In this document: one piece after another, positions 50,662 to 63,592 of the stretch | Layout: the number at the start of each line of letters is the position of its first letter | How positions within the stretch are numbered: position 1 is the stretch's first letter | From: Osmia lignaria lignaria | Lineage: Eukaryota; Arthropoda; Insecta; Hymenoptera; Megachilidae | Assembly: GCF_051020975.1 (NCBI RefSeq) | Contig: NC_135042.1 | Span: forward strand, 11,059,888-11,123,887 | Length of the DNA stretch: 64,000 bases | Reading direction: 5' to 3' | Program-made: the position numbers and the translations under genes | Notes under the pieces: model-generated | Database searches by the model: none | What the model saw: the letters and a program-made list of their open reading frames with translations, nothing else | Told to the model about the DNA's origin: nothing

Positions 50662-52149
50662 TATTATTATTTCGTCATTGGCAGATTATGTTAACTTGGT
50701 AGTACATTCATTTTTTAATTAATACATAATACAAAAATATATATATAAATACAAGTAAATCACAATAGTCATACATCAATATTCCTTAAACGTATACAAT
50801 TAATCATAGTAATTTAAATCTATATAAGTTTCTTCAAATGAATTACAATTATTAAGTAAGATATTGTATTTCATCAGTTCTTTTTGTAATTTTGTTAAGT
50901 TAGGTTACAAACAAAATGATACTGTAAATTTAATAGCAGTTAAATGCAATTATATTATATTTAGTGTAAAAATCACAATTGAGAATTAAAGTTTGCAACT
51001 AATATATAAATACATATATTTATATATATATATATTGTAAATTTCTTACTATATATATATAGATTTCAGTCACATTCCCTTCCTTACGAAATAACGTATA
51101 ATTTCTCGTTGATAATACTATAATTATATTCTTTTGTTTAATTTCTGATTAAACATATTTATATAAATATTCATGAACGAATATATTAAAAAATTATATT
51201 ATTAGAAGTATAAATACATAATTTAAATTAATATCCTTTGGGTTAGATAAATATTCGTATTTATACTATATATAGTTAAGCTTATGCCCATAAAATAAAT
51301 ATTATATTTATATATATATGTAAATACATATGTAACGTCCTTTTGATGACAACTGATATATAAATGTGACACGTGGTATCTAGTATTCCACTATTTTCGA
51401 TTTTTGTCGTAGCTATGAACAACTAAAATTATCACTCGCATATAAAGTAATTCGTATCTTTTGCAACATATGTTTTAAATTAATTGTATTTATTTATCGC
51501 TAGTAAATATCAAATTATCTTTGTGCAAATGTAAAAAAATTTGAAGGATTAATAAATACGGGTGCGTATTAAATATGTCTTCTATTTGATCGTTCAATCG
51601 AACTTTGTACTCGCTGAATTGTTCTTCTGTTTCGGTTCTTCATTTGTTACAAAACTGCACTTTTAAAAAATCTTTACAGTGTATAAGTGCTTTTATTTCA
51701 CACTGATTGTATCTTTGATTATTTAAATATTTGTGAATATATGGTATGATCTAGAATTTACGCGTAAAAAAAATTTTCTGTACAAGCTTTACTGTTAATA
51801 TTATTAATAGTTGATTTTTTGTTATAGTCGATGTTATCATAATTGATGACCTTATTTTTATAGAATAATGTGATGACCTTAGATTCTTATTCCTTTAAAG
51901 TTGTTCTACATCTAGTTAAGTGTATGATGGTAAAAGAGTCAGTTGTCAAGTTTTGCAAATCTTTAAAGTATTTCTGGTAATTGAATTTAAACAGTATATC
52001 ACATTTATGATAAGTAATTTATAGCAGAAATTTAATAACTGCTGGTAATAAAATCTTTTAATATCTGTTTAATATTTTGAATATTTCAATTATTATATTT
52101 ATATTTTTAATACATTTTAGAAATTGTGAGTAATTAAAGATTCTAAAAT
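50662..52149. other. Spacer between divergent fucose transporter and adiponectin receptor genes
   Basis: Strongly AT-rich 1.5 kb with TA runs near 51030 and 51310. It must contain both promoters and probably an untranslated first exon of the receptor gene. No clear core element stands out. Confidence 0.45.
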
Positions 52150-53679
52150 ATGTCACAATACGAGGATGTAATAATGGAAGACAAAGTAAACAATGAAAAT
52201 ATTATGACAGACTCAGAGATTCGTCATAGAATTCCATGGAGTGAACGTGTATTATTAAATAGTGAAATACCAGGTTTACACGAAGTTAAAGAACTATTAG
52301 AAGACGATGACACGAGTTGCTTGGAAGAGGAAGAAGATGGAGTTGGTTGTCCATTACCATCCACTCCTGAAGATGATCATCTTTTGGATTGTGAGGTATA
52401 CGTTTTATTTTTAATATTTATTCTACTGATCTTATATGTAAAATTAATTAGACATTTTTATTCTTTTTATTATAGATGACAGAGGTACTAAAAGCTGGTG
52501 TATTAAGCGATGAAATTGATTTGGGTGCCTTAGCACATAATGCTGCAGAGCAAGCAGAAGAATTTGTTCGTAAGGTAATCATGATTTACAAATAAGAATT
52601 ATCTTTGCTTAAAAAATATATATTCATTGTTTGACTGTTGTTTAAAGGTGTGGGAAGCTTCATGGAAGCAGTGTCATTTTAGAAATCTTCCAAGATGGTT
52701 GCAAGATAATGATTTCTTACATGCTGGACATAGACCACCTTTGCCATCATTTTATGCCTGTTTTAAAAGTATCTTTCGAATTCATACAGAAACAGGAAAT
52801 ATTTGGACTCATTTACTTGGTACGATCTATCGTTCGTTCGTAAAATGTTTCAAGTATTATTAAATTATCGGTTTTCTTTAACAATAATGTATTATTTTGT
52901 TATAGGATGCGTAGCGTTCATTGGTATAGCTATATTTTTCATAACGCAACCTCCGATAGAAATACAATTAGAAGAAAAATTGGTATTCGGTACATTTTTC
53001 GCTGGTGCTATTATGTGTCTAGGAATGTCCTTTGCCTTTCATACTGTACACTGCCATAGCGAATGTGTCGGAAAGTTGTTTTCAAAACTAGATTATTGTG
53101 GAATAGCTATGCTAATTATGGGTAGTTTTGTACCATGGCTTTACTATGGTTTTTACTGTGACTATCAACCTAAGCTTATTTATTTGTCCGTCGTAGTAAT
53201 ACTTGGTGTAACAAGTATTGTAGTTTCCTTGTGGGAACGATTCGGTGAACCAAGTTACAGACCATTAAGAGCAGGTGTCTTTATGGGATTTGGTCTTAGC
53301 GGAGTAATTCCAGCAGTTCATTATGCCATTGCAGAAGGGTGGTTCAAAGCGATTAGTCAAGCATCCCTTGGATGGTTAATATTAATGGGATGCTTGTATA
53401 TCTTAGGTGCAATGTTTTATGCATTAAGAGTACCTGAACGATTTTTCCCTGGCAAGTTTGATATTTGGGTAAGTATATATAATAATTTTTATTCAAACAC
53501 TATTGTTGCAAAGATAAAGTTATAACAATATTTTATTATATTAGTTTCAGAGTCATCAAATCTTTCATGTGTTAGTAATTGCAGCCGCATTTGTTCATTA
53601 CCATGGAATAACTGAGATGGCTATGTATCGAATGACAATAGGGGATTGTACAAATCCAGCACAGGTGATAGCTTTTTAA
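52150..53679 (+). CDS. AdipoR: Adiponectin receptor (PAQR family)
   Basis: Seven-pass receptor with ceramidase-type zinc site; in flies it acts in insulin-producing cells and germline stem cells. Exons 52150-52395, 52476-52574, 52648-52819, 52906-53468, 53545-53679; 404 residues. A cytosolic acidic N-terminus precedes the conserved VWEASWKQCHFRNLPRWLQD and FLHAGHRPPLPSF blocks. Seven hydrophobic segments follow. Likely zinc ligands are His in SFAFHTVHCHS and two His in SHQIFHVLVIAAAFVHYHG; Ser and Asp partners are present (KLDYCGIAM). It ends shortly after the last segment. A poly(A) signal may be AATAAA at 54829-54834. Confidence 0.96.
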
Positions 53680-56365
53680 TTGTGCAATGGGCATAGTTGT
53701 ATTGTTGGATTTTATCTTGTATAAATTTATAAAAACTTAAAGATTCCTAAATCTTTACGTGTCGGTAGATCTGTACCATAAAAGAACTGCTGGAAAACAG
53801 TATCATGAATGAAAAATGAATGGCATAAGACTTTTCTTACATTTCATTATAATTAAAAGTAACATTCACAGATACATAACAAAAATTTCACGATAAAGTA
53901 CAATATACATAATAATTAAGATTAATCAGAGATTAAATTCACAGGATTTAATTAAAATTTTTTACACTTTCGTAAATTTTCAATTTATAAAAAATATAGT
54001 TGAAAGATTTCATTAAATAATAAGATCAACGTTTCAAACGTTTGTTATTATATTTACCAAAAAAGAGTTTCAGAAGTACAAAGTAATTAATAATATAACT
54101 ATTTACAGTTGTTGTTTTTTTTTGTTTTATTTGATATAATTTATTTAAATAACATCCCCCTAATTTAGGTAATAATGCAAATATATTACGCGTGAAATAA
54201 ATGCCACATTTCATTATTTATGTTTTGTGCAGTTCTGTAACTTGATCAACCCAAATTGTAAGTACAGATACCTATATGGCAACGAACAAAAACATGGTCA
54301 TTAAGATTTAGGAACTTATCATAAATGCAAATGATTTTGTGACATAAGCACGATAAAAATTGTAATATATTTTGAACACTGTTAAAGTAATGAAAACTAT
54401 ATATTGTAATGTTTGTGTGAACTTAAAAAAAAAAAAAAAAAAAGAATAATAATTCAACTTCATTTGGATCACACTTGCAACAAAAAGTAAAACGTTGTTT
54501 CTCTGTTTCTTAATTGTGCATCTTCAAAATTTCTTCATTATAATTTTACGATTTAACTTTCCATTTCAAATATTGTTCGTGTCTCTCTCTGTTAATTAAA
54601 TTTTTTACCGCACACATTTTCTTTGATCTTTTCAATTAATTCATATTTATTATGATATATACATATAATATAATATTTCATTGCAGTTCTGTTGATCTTT
54701 AATATAAAATAATGTTAAATACTTTTGTTGTTACTGTTATTATTATAGGATTCTAATACTTATATAAAAGAAATATTGTTGAACTTTTTACATAAATAAT
54801 TCTTGATATTGGTAAATTAATAAAGAAGGAAATGATGCATTTCATATGTAAAATACAATGATCCTACTTTATGTAATTTCCCAAAATATATATTTTTCTA
54901 AATAAATATTGTAGTACCGTTTGTGAAAATATTGAAAACACTATTCAATAATATAATAAATGACAATCAGAAATCATTCGCAAATGAAGTTAAGATTCTA
55001 AATGTGATCCAAGTTGCAAAAAAGAAATATAAGTTGATTAACAATAAATTTAAAGTAAGGCAAGTTGGTTCTTGAATTTAAATTAATATAACAAGTTAGG
55101 ATTTAAATTTAAAAATATTGTGATTTTCTGAGATTATTGGTGAATATTTTGAAAAAATTATTTTATTCATAAATTTCAAATTTCACGTGTAATTATTTCA
55201 ATTTGAAAGTAACTTTTTTATACATGTTTTGTACAAAACACTTGTATCATATGTTCTTACAAAATTCACAATAAAAAGAATTGTACGATATTACATATGA
55301 AAAAATTAAAAATATTTATAAAAAATTATCAAACATTTCCGATCAGTTAACTTCAGTTCCCACTTCGTAAAGCCTTAATATATAATATTTATGCGATGAT
55401 CCAAATAAAAAATATCGTCCTCACTTCTTTTACGTATTTTGCAATTAAATGGTATACGCATATCCCTAAAGTAATAATGCAAAAATAAGGAACGTCAAAA
55501 TCGTGTGTTTTTACTTGTTAACATTTAATTTAATTAAACAATTTTGTTCATATTACTTTTGAAGCATGTTTAAATCTATGCGAGTCAAAATCTCTTATCG
55601 AGACATCGATAAACACTTTCGATAAGAAACAGTCGATAGTCGATAGTTTGTTACGTCTTTCGTATGTACACAGTTGTATATATACAGTGTAGTATGCAAA
55701 AGATTGCAAAATCACATTAAAAGATAAAATGTTAAACCAGAGAAGAGAAAATGATTCAATTTGTTTTGTGTAAAGAATGAATATCATGTCTCGAAAAGAA
55801 TTATGGTCTATTTGCAGCATTAAAAACGAATTAGTTATTTATTTAATAGTTCAATGAAAGGAACGAAAACATGTAACTGCATTTGCTAAACATTTTCATA
55901 CTATTATGATAGAAGAATAAAATTTAAAACAGTTTTAAAAAGAAGCATACAAAATAACAGTACTTTTCAGAAAACGAAACTCTTATAGCAATTTTCCATT
56001 AATACGAAAATTTTTTAAAATGTCTAATTATCTATTTAATGCGGAATTCAAATCAATAAATCCAACATCTATCTTGTTTAATCTTATAATCTTGGATGAG
56101 TGATACATCTGTCTGTTATGTATGTTGAAAACATACAAAAACAGTATAGCGTCAAACATAACATTTCAAGGCATCAATGTTATTAATGCAATTATAACAC
56201 ATGTATTTAATGTTATACATTTTATACATTATGTTTACAGTTTTTAGTAAAAAGTAAACAAGTGTATTGTATTGTGTAATTTGAAAATTTCAAATTTTAT
56301 GAAACAATGTAGATTTGAAAATTATGATTTTCATTGTATGAAATGCAGTTTTCTGATCAGTAATA
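53680..56365. other. AdipoR: Adiponectin receptor 3' UTR and spacer
   Basis: AT-rich 2.7 kb. A 19-base poly-A run lies at 54425-54443, and AATAAA sites lie near 54829 and 55271. The right part should hold the promoter of the next gene. No coding signal was seen. Confidence 0.5.
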
Positions 56366-57275
56366 ATGAACAAAGGAAATGTAACAAGTGTCATAAATTC
56401 TGTGACACCAATGATGATGTTTGATAGCATTAAAAATCACACAAGTGCTATGGCAACTAACATATCCAATGAAACATCATCCGAAGCATACATATATTCT
56501 ACAGAAGAAAGTGGCAATGCTCAACAGTTATGGAACATTTCTAAAGCCACAACAACATCGCCTAATAGTACATCAGTTTTATTTGATACATCAAGCACCA
56601 ATGTATATATGTCTACAACAACAGAAACTTTTGATGAATTTGGTCCACCAGATGGAATAGAATACATTTTTGTACCGCTTGGTGTAGTGGTCTTTGTTAT
56701 TATTTTATCAGCTGTGGTATGGGTAGCGATATCACTTTTTATACTCAAATTATAATCTTCCTTGAATTTTCATTTTCAGAAACAAAAAAAAAATATAAAA
56801 ATTTGTCAAATTGTAATACTTGGATAAATATTTCTACATTAGGTATTATTATCTTGTTTTAGTATAGTCTACAATTTATGGTTTAGAGTTTTATGGATTC
56901 CTAGTTTGTTTTTGAAGAAATGAATTTTCCTCTTAACTTTTTATACATTTGTCACCATACAAATGTACTTTGTTTACAATTGCATTATATTTTTAAAGGT
57001 AATAATAATCTCAAGGAAAAGAAAATTAGAACGTTTAAGGCATAGACTTATGCCAATGTATAACTTTGACCCTGGAGAAGAAGAAGAAGATGATTGGGAA
57101 ACTGAATTATTGGAAGAATGTTACAGTAATCATCAAAGACGCGTTCGTATAATAATCAGCTGTCCTATTGTCAATTACCATGTCAAATATGTTTCTAATA
57201 TAACATTGTTCTTTATAGCAAGGATATCAATCTATGGACACAGAAGAAAATGCTGAACTTTTCGGAAATCGTTGA
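56366..57275 (+). CDS. One-pass membrane protein, C3orf18 / SMIM29-like
   Basis: 183 residues from exons 56366-56716, 56999-57142, 57219-57275. A Ser/Thr/Asn-rich N-terminal part with many NxS/T sites (residues 1-90) looks extracellular and glycosylated. A hydrophobic segment follows (YIFVPLGVVVFVIILSAV), then a basic stop-transfer (SRKRKLERLRHRL) and the family signature LMPMYNFDPGEEE with an acidic patch. Human C3orf18 has the same RLRH-LMPMYNFDP block after its membrane segment; its function is not known. If the first intron is kept, the frame runs to a stop at 56753-56755, extending the hydrophobic segment by 12 residues and losing the cytosolic tail. The last donor (GTTCGT) is weak. Confidence 0.75.
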
Positions 57276-58727
57276 CAAAATATTTATAATAGTCTCTTAA
57301 AAAACTTTATATTACTTGCAACTTACCAGATTAAAACTTCAAATATTTATTAGATTTATACATTTATTTAATGCTTGAAAAAAACTTGTATATATCTTAA
57401 ATTTGAAAGATAAAATACATGTTCAAAAATTTTGTATATAGAAGATACTTCGCAGTACATTTAAATGTCATAATTGACTTACAACAGATGTTGTATCAGT
57501 ATACGTCATTTACTTCGATATTAAACAAATACATTTATGCTTGACATATATATTTCATAATAGAAAAGCATAGAGACAAACATGACTAAAGTTTTCTTTT
57601 AATATTCTTTAATATAATCTAATTAATATTGATTGTACACAGTTCATAAGTTTTTTTTTTATAAATATACAGTTCTTATTATGTGCTTAAATTTGAATCA
57701 TAGTATATATGCACAAGATGTTAGAAAAAAAAGGTAAATGAGATTAAAAGCAAATAATATTTGTGAAATAGAAAAGTTCTATTAAACATTAATCTTTTAC
57801 CGAAATTCTTATTTAAAAATTATCGAATGTTAAGTGCTAAATCATCTGAAGTTTTATTCACCCTTAAGTTTGCCTTTTGTGTCTAACATTGTAAACAGGT
57901 GTTTCTTTTCCTCCGAAAATATATCAATAGAATGAAATATGAACATTGTTCAATAAATATGAAAGAGAAAGGAACACAAAAAAATAGAATAATTAGTGTA
58001 TAGTAGAGCATTAGCGAAATACTACTACAATATTCCAAAGGATATTTTTTTCTTCTATAATGAGTAGTATTATTTGACTGTATTATAAAATTGTCTATGA
58101 AAGAAAAGTAAAAAAGTTGTTGGAGTTAGAAAATTTAAAATTTAAGTAGCATTAAGTGTAAAGTACAATACATTAATAAGAGTCAGTTTATAAGTTTATT
58201 TACTTTAATACAAATTTGACATTCACACAAATGTTTGCCTCAAGAACAATGTTCACATGATTAAATTGAATTAAAAAGTGATACTTTTTCTATATGATAC
58301 ATACAAGAAGTATTTTACTTTTTCTCCTATTTCTTACAGTACAAGAATTACATACATACATAGGAGTAAAAAATATAAGAAATATTATAATGTAATTATA
58401 CACAGTATACCTTAAAGTTAGTCGAAGTTTTAATTGCAAGTCAATTGATGAGATCAAAATCTTTAAATTCACAAAAAATTTTTTCAGTAAGTCTTATACA
58501 TTTGATTATAATACTAAGGACACAATCATTCTTATAAAAACAATAATAATAAAAATGAATAAAAGAAATATTATAAAAAATTCCTTCACAATATTGTTCA
58601 TGCAAGTTTCATATGCATTTTATTTTGCTCTTACAATTATGAAGCAAACTTAAATTGGAAATTTGTTATAGATTGTTTTAAAACTTTCAAAGAATAATTC
58701 TGATATATTGGATTTATTTTCTCGTGT
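57276..58727. other. Convergent 3' UTR spacer
   Basis: AT-rich 1.45 kb between stop codons that face each other. No coding or structural signal was recognised. Confidence 0.5.
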
Positions 58728-59197
58728 TTAATTCTCTTCTTCTTCTTCTTCCTCTTCTTCTTGCTCATCGTCTTCTTCACCAGTACTTTCTGGTTTTTCT
58801 TCTTTCTTTTTGGGTCTACCACGACCACGTCCAGAAGGAGTTCCTTTAGGTAATCCTTGCTAAATGATAAGTATTAATTATTGCTAAAAACAGACTAGGC
58901 AGTCCAGAAGTGGACTGAAATATCAAATGATTCTAATTTTAATTGCAAATTTTATTTTTTAATCAATCAATTTCTACATACCTTTTTTTTATGAGAGCCT
59001 TTTGGTCGCCCTCTACCTTTTTTTACTGGTGTAGCATCATCTTCGGTATCAGATTTTGCAGCACGTACTGCACTATTTTTATCTAAAGAAGATCTACCTC
59101 TTTTTTTAGTTTCTTTAACAGCATTTTTATCTGTTTTCGATGGTCTTCCTCGTTTTTTCTTTTGTTCTTCAATAACAGGGGAATTGTCATCTGACAT
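58728..59197 (-). CDS. Small AT-hook chromatin protein, HMGA-like
   Basis: 115 residues, exons 59197-58982 and 58859-58728 in transcript order. AT-hook cores are KKRGRPSK (residues about 14-21), KKRGRSS as a weaker one, KKGRGRPKGSHKKK (about 58-71) and SGRGRGRPKKK in exon 2. The tail is acidic (E-rich run ending EEEEN). AT-hooks insert into the minor groove of AT-rich DNA; multiple hooks plus an acidic tail is the HMGA layout. No HMG box or other domain is seen, so it acts as an architectural DNA-binding factor if the family comparison holds. Confidence 0.85.
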
Positions 59198-60964
59198 GTT
59201 TAACTTTTTGTATTACTATATAATGACAAAATTTGTTTTGTGTTATAAATGTTAATTTTAACATTAACATATATATATATTATGAATAATATTATTTTAT
59301 TTTTAATAACTATAAAACTCTGATAAATAAATACATTTTGCAAGTTTCGTGAATGATCAATTGTTTTGACTTACACACAACAATTACATGAAACTACTTA
59401 CACTATCGAATGCCACAATGCATTTACGTATAAATAAAATTTTATTATTTGTTATACAATAATACGACTCAAGTATTGTAATTGCTTTGTAAGAGAGAAA
59501 AAAGTGATTATGGAATAATAAGGGAAAATTTTCTGAAATTCCGCGCCCGCCATTTTCGAAAATACTAGAGATATTATACAATTATTTATAACTTGATATG
59601 CACAATTTTCAGCAGTGATATGCAATATTATTAACCAATAGATATTTATAATCTTTGATTACAATGAACAGAGAATAAGAAAAATACTCGCTATTAAAGT
59701 GAAATATAAAAATATTGGCTTGGCTGCTAAGGACGCCATGATCGACAAATCATGGCAACTCCAGAATCATGGTAGCGTCCATCACCTACCCTCTTTTTAA
59801 ATAAATGAATAAATATCTCTGTAAGTAATAATCGGCTTGAATCAAAATATCAGTGAAAAAATTGATAATACAATTGTCCACAAGTTTTGTCTATCTTCTA
59901 AACGATGAATGTACATTTTCGTTGGGAAAATAAAATATTTACAGTAGGAAAATTCGTTAACAGATACCTTAAATTTCTGCTGCCTATATTCGGCTACACT
60001 CGCTTTTTTGTGTATGCTGTATATGAAAATTGTGAATATATGATTGTAATGTAATACTTAGAACACAAAGAACTCTTTCTCTTCTTAGCGTCCTTTTGCT
60101 GCTACCGCGCGCGTCATCTACGCGAAGTTTTACTGTATGAGGGGGCTGTAACGTAACATCTGACTATTAACCTCACGAATAGCGAAGCTCGACTGACCTG
60201 ATCGAGACGATGTACTGTACTCCGATTCGTTCACCAGCTTGAGAAGCATTCCCCCACTCTTTATACAACATGCCAACTGATTCCCGCCAAAATGTTATAA
60301 TGCTATCTGCAATTATTTTTTTTGTTTTTAATAGAAATACATTTTAAATATTGTAAACCTGTAAAATGTTTAGTAGCCACTGTTAAATAATTTTATGTTC
60401 ATAAAAAATTCATGAATGTATTTTGTTAGATGATAATTGTAGCCTTGTTACATGAACATTATATGTGGGTAGAATTAAAATATTCTTCAATATTTTCTGT
60501 TATAATATAAAAAAGAAAATACGACTTTCACTTTTATTTCGAAAATATTTAAGTTTAAATTTTAACAGTTAATAAAATGAAATTTTTGCTTACAGCTTTT
60601 TGATTGAATAATAAAAAAGGATGCTATTAAAAGTAACATTCAAATTATTTTATATCAAAAATTGTGATATTTTATTCTGAATTGTTATAAAATTAAGTTA
60701 AAAACAATTTCATACAATCGATGTATTTCTGAAAAATCTTATATAATTGCTATTTACATTATTATTCTTTGTATGTGTAAATTATGTAGAATTTTGTACA
60801 TACACTGTTTTCAAAACCTGTATACTGTATGTTCAGTTTATATTCATGAAACAAAATTACAGTCGATTGTACCTATATAAATTTATAGATAGAATCTATT
60901 ACAGTACACGCACGTTTTCCATTTTTTTAACAATAACTTTATACAAATCAAAATATTGCATGTT
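59198..60964. other. AT-hook gene promoter region and snf 3' UTR
   Basis: The left part upstream of the AT-hook gene has a GC-rich island at about 60,080-60,300 and the element at 59541-59558 (CCGCGCCCGCCATTTTCG), read on the minus strand as an ATGGCGGGC box like YY1/E2F sites. An imperfect hairpin lies at 59731-59780. From about 60,500 on the sequence is AT-rich and fits snf 3' UTR. Confidence 0.45.
60281..60292 (+). promoter_or_regulatory. Candidate E2F site
   Basis: TTCCCGCCAAAA matches the E2F consensus TTTSSCGC closely. It stands at the edge of a GC-rich island in otherwise AT-rich DNA. With the site at 59541 it suggests cell-cycle control of the AT-hook gene, which is an inference. Confidence 0.4.
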
Positions 60965-61736
60965 TTATTTCTTTGCAAATGATATTTTCATCGCATGGGA
61001 AGGTGTAATTTTGAATCCTTGAAGAGCATCTTTCGCAGCTCCCGACTGAACTTCATTCTCAAACTCAACGAATGCAATATCGTGCCTATTTGGTACCAAA
61101 CGTACTTCTTTGAAACCAGGAAATTGATTGAAAAGCATAGATAACATCATTTCACTAGTTTCATCTGGTAGATTCGTAAGGAACAGGATTTGATTAGGTG
61201 GTTGCTCCGGTACGGCAGCATTAACTAAACCTGGATGCTGCGGTACACCGGCGTGATAACTAATTTGTTGAGAATGCTTAGCTTGTTCTTTGGCACGTTT
61301 CTTAGCACGCTTAGCTTCTTCATCGGCTGCGGGTACAACCCGTTTTGGTTTCTTCGGTCGTTCCGCGTAGGTGCCTTTCATTTTTGCAATTATATCGCTA
61401 TCAGTCTTTGCATATTGTATCCTCTAAAATATAATAAATTTCAATAAATTCATTGCGTTGCAACTGTGAAATGAACATTGATAAACATTAAATACTTACC
61501 ATTGGTTTGTCATAAAATGGAAATCCTTGCATTGACCTTAAAGCATTTGTGGCACTAGCAATTTCCTTAAAAATAACAAATGCTTGTCCACGCATTTTTA
61601 ATGTTTTTAGTGCTACAATATCTAAAATTTGACCAAATTGAGAGAAAATTGCATATAAAGACTTCTTTAGTTCATCCTTTTTTATCTTCTCATTTAAATT
61701 GTTAATATATATTGTATTATTCGGTCGAATATCCAT
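60965..61736 (-). CDS. snf: U1A / U2B'' snRNP protein (sans fille)
   Basis: Spliceosomal protein that binds stem-loops of U1 and U2 snRNA; insects have a single protein for both. Exons in transcript order: 61736-61500 and 61423-60965; 231 residues. RRM1 shows RNP2 TIYINNLNEKI and RNP1 RGQAFVIF, with the DKPMRIQYAKTDSDI end. A Lys/Arg/Ala linker follows, and RRM2 shows QILFLTNLPDET and DIAFVEFENE. It ends KISFAKK. The start is MDIRPNNTIY at 61736; the upstream in-frame codon is GTG, so it was not used. Confidence 0.96.
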
Positions 61737-63592
61737 TGCCACTGTGAATAGATAAATAATTTAATTTGTATAATGGTAGGATCAAATTCTGAACACTTAT
61801 AAATTAAAATAATTGTAATCATTTGTACTGAACATGATCAATTAAACTCATAACAGAAAAGTTTACTTACTTAAATAATTGTTTAAACTAAATGAGATAT
61901 AATATATCTACAATACTTAATAATACTTTTTGTGGAAAACAATTGTATTTGATCGGCGTCTGCAACTCATGTAGGTTAAGATACATACATAGAATCAATG
62001 ACTACAGATCCAACAAGATTGAACATGCCTTTGCTTTCCAGGGGTCTTTCTGTGCCTCGAGAATGAGCGCCATCTGCTCTATCCTAATATCAAAATATAA
62101 AACGTAATTTGACGGTAACAGTAAATTGCTGTGATATATCAGCTATACCGGATGAAGAATTCATTATGAAGCCTTTGCTAACGTCACACATTGATTATAA
62201 ATTAATTGCAATTGTATTTCAAAAAGACCGCCAAAAGGGTTTTTAATTTCGACTGTAGCGCCATCTATCCAAAAACCTCGGAAACTAGTCGGTAAATGGG
62301 TTCCGCAGTTTCCGGATAGATGGCGTTAGGATACCCCCGCTTCAGAAGTCGGTAAGTCGGTAAGTCGGTAAGTTGGTAAGTTACCAAAACCGAGAACTAC
62401 TGGCGCCATCTATCGAAGAACCGCGGAAACTATTCGGTGAATGGGTTCAGCCGTTTTCGGAGAGATGGCGCTGGGGTACCACCTTTATGGCGGTCTTTTT
62501 AAAATAAGCCAAAATTATTAATAAATGTTAATAATTTTCAAAGATTTATAAACACTTTAAAAAACCTAAAGAACGTATGAAGGATTTTGATGTATGTATT
62601 TTAAAATATATATTTATTGCGCAGCTGTTTCAGAAACTCCTATAATAACATATACCTATACTAAAAAAATGATTACATCGGTTTTTAGACATAACAAAGT
62701 TATAAATTGAAATGTATATAATATTATATAGTATAAATACAATAATGCAATAGAAATCATGAGAAATATTTAATAAAATTATTAATGCAACATTGTATTC
62801 ATAGATGGAAGCATTGTTACTATCCACTACTTTCCACAATATGACGAAGAAAATGAGTTCATGAGTAAAAATTAAGTAAAAGTGAACGATTATTTTTCTT
62901 CAGCATCTAGTATTGTTACTAAACATATATATATTTATATTTATAAGATAAAAGGTACTTGACCTGGTTATGAAGTACATCAAACCAAAAAGTATTACAA
63001 TTGCAACTAAAGGCAGGTGTATATGATAGGTTAGAGAAATGAAAATTCAATGTTTATAAAATACAATAAAATCTTCATATAAAAAGATTTTATCATGTTA
63101 CAAGAATTATTTATAAAGTTTTGCAGATGCTTACGTTCACATAAAATAGATTTATGCAATGTACTGTTTATTTCAACAATTAATTTATTCAACAGTCAAT
63201 ATTGCTTTTTACAATGCATTTTGTTAATGCCAGATAGCTGCATATTTACTTTCTGACATCTGGAATAGGATATGTATTTTAATCTTGTTATTATAAAGTT
63301 TGCAAGATTTTAAATATGTTTATTTATATTATGGTACAAGGTTTGTTTCTTGAGAATTATTCTTTTTAATGTTTAAAATATGTTATCATTGGATCATTGT
63401 TATGATATTAAAAGCTGATCACATAAGGGTACAGCTGAGCAGCTTTTATGGTGCTAAACATTAAACTTTCATTTACCTAAAAATGCCTTCCTTTTCTTTC
63501 TACCTTTAATATTCTGTTATCCGTTAATTTCTAATACTATGTTAATTTTTTCAGCTGAATATTCTTTATGTCCATGATTGAAAACTGATGCA
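61737..63592. other. Spacer upstream of snf
   Basis: Contains the snf promoter and the nested palindromic element at 62221-62500. The rest is AT-rich without coding signal. One further CTCF-like core, AGCGCCATCT, lies at 62066-62075. Confidence 0.5.
62221..62500. repeat. Nested palindromic, MITE-like element with CTCF-like cores
   Basis: The ends are perfect 12-base inverted repeats (AAAAAGACCGCC at 62221-62232 and its complement at 62489-62500). Inside are two direct copies of a 68-base unit, 62258-62325 and 62403-62470, with 59 of 68 positions equal. Each copy begins GCGCCATCTATC and ends AGATGGCG, so each is itself an imperfect palindrome. Between them an 8-base unit AAGTCGGT is repeated about 4.5 times (62346-62382). 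No coding capacity and no clear target-site duplication was seen. Confidence 0.8.
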
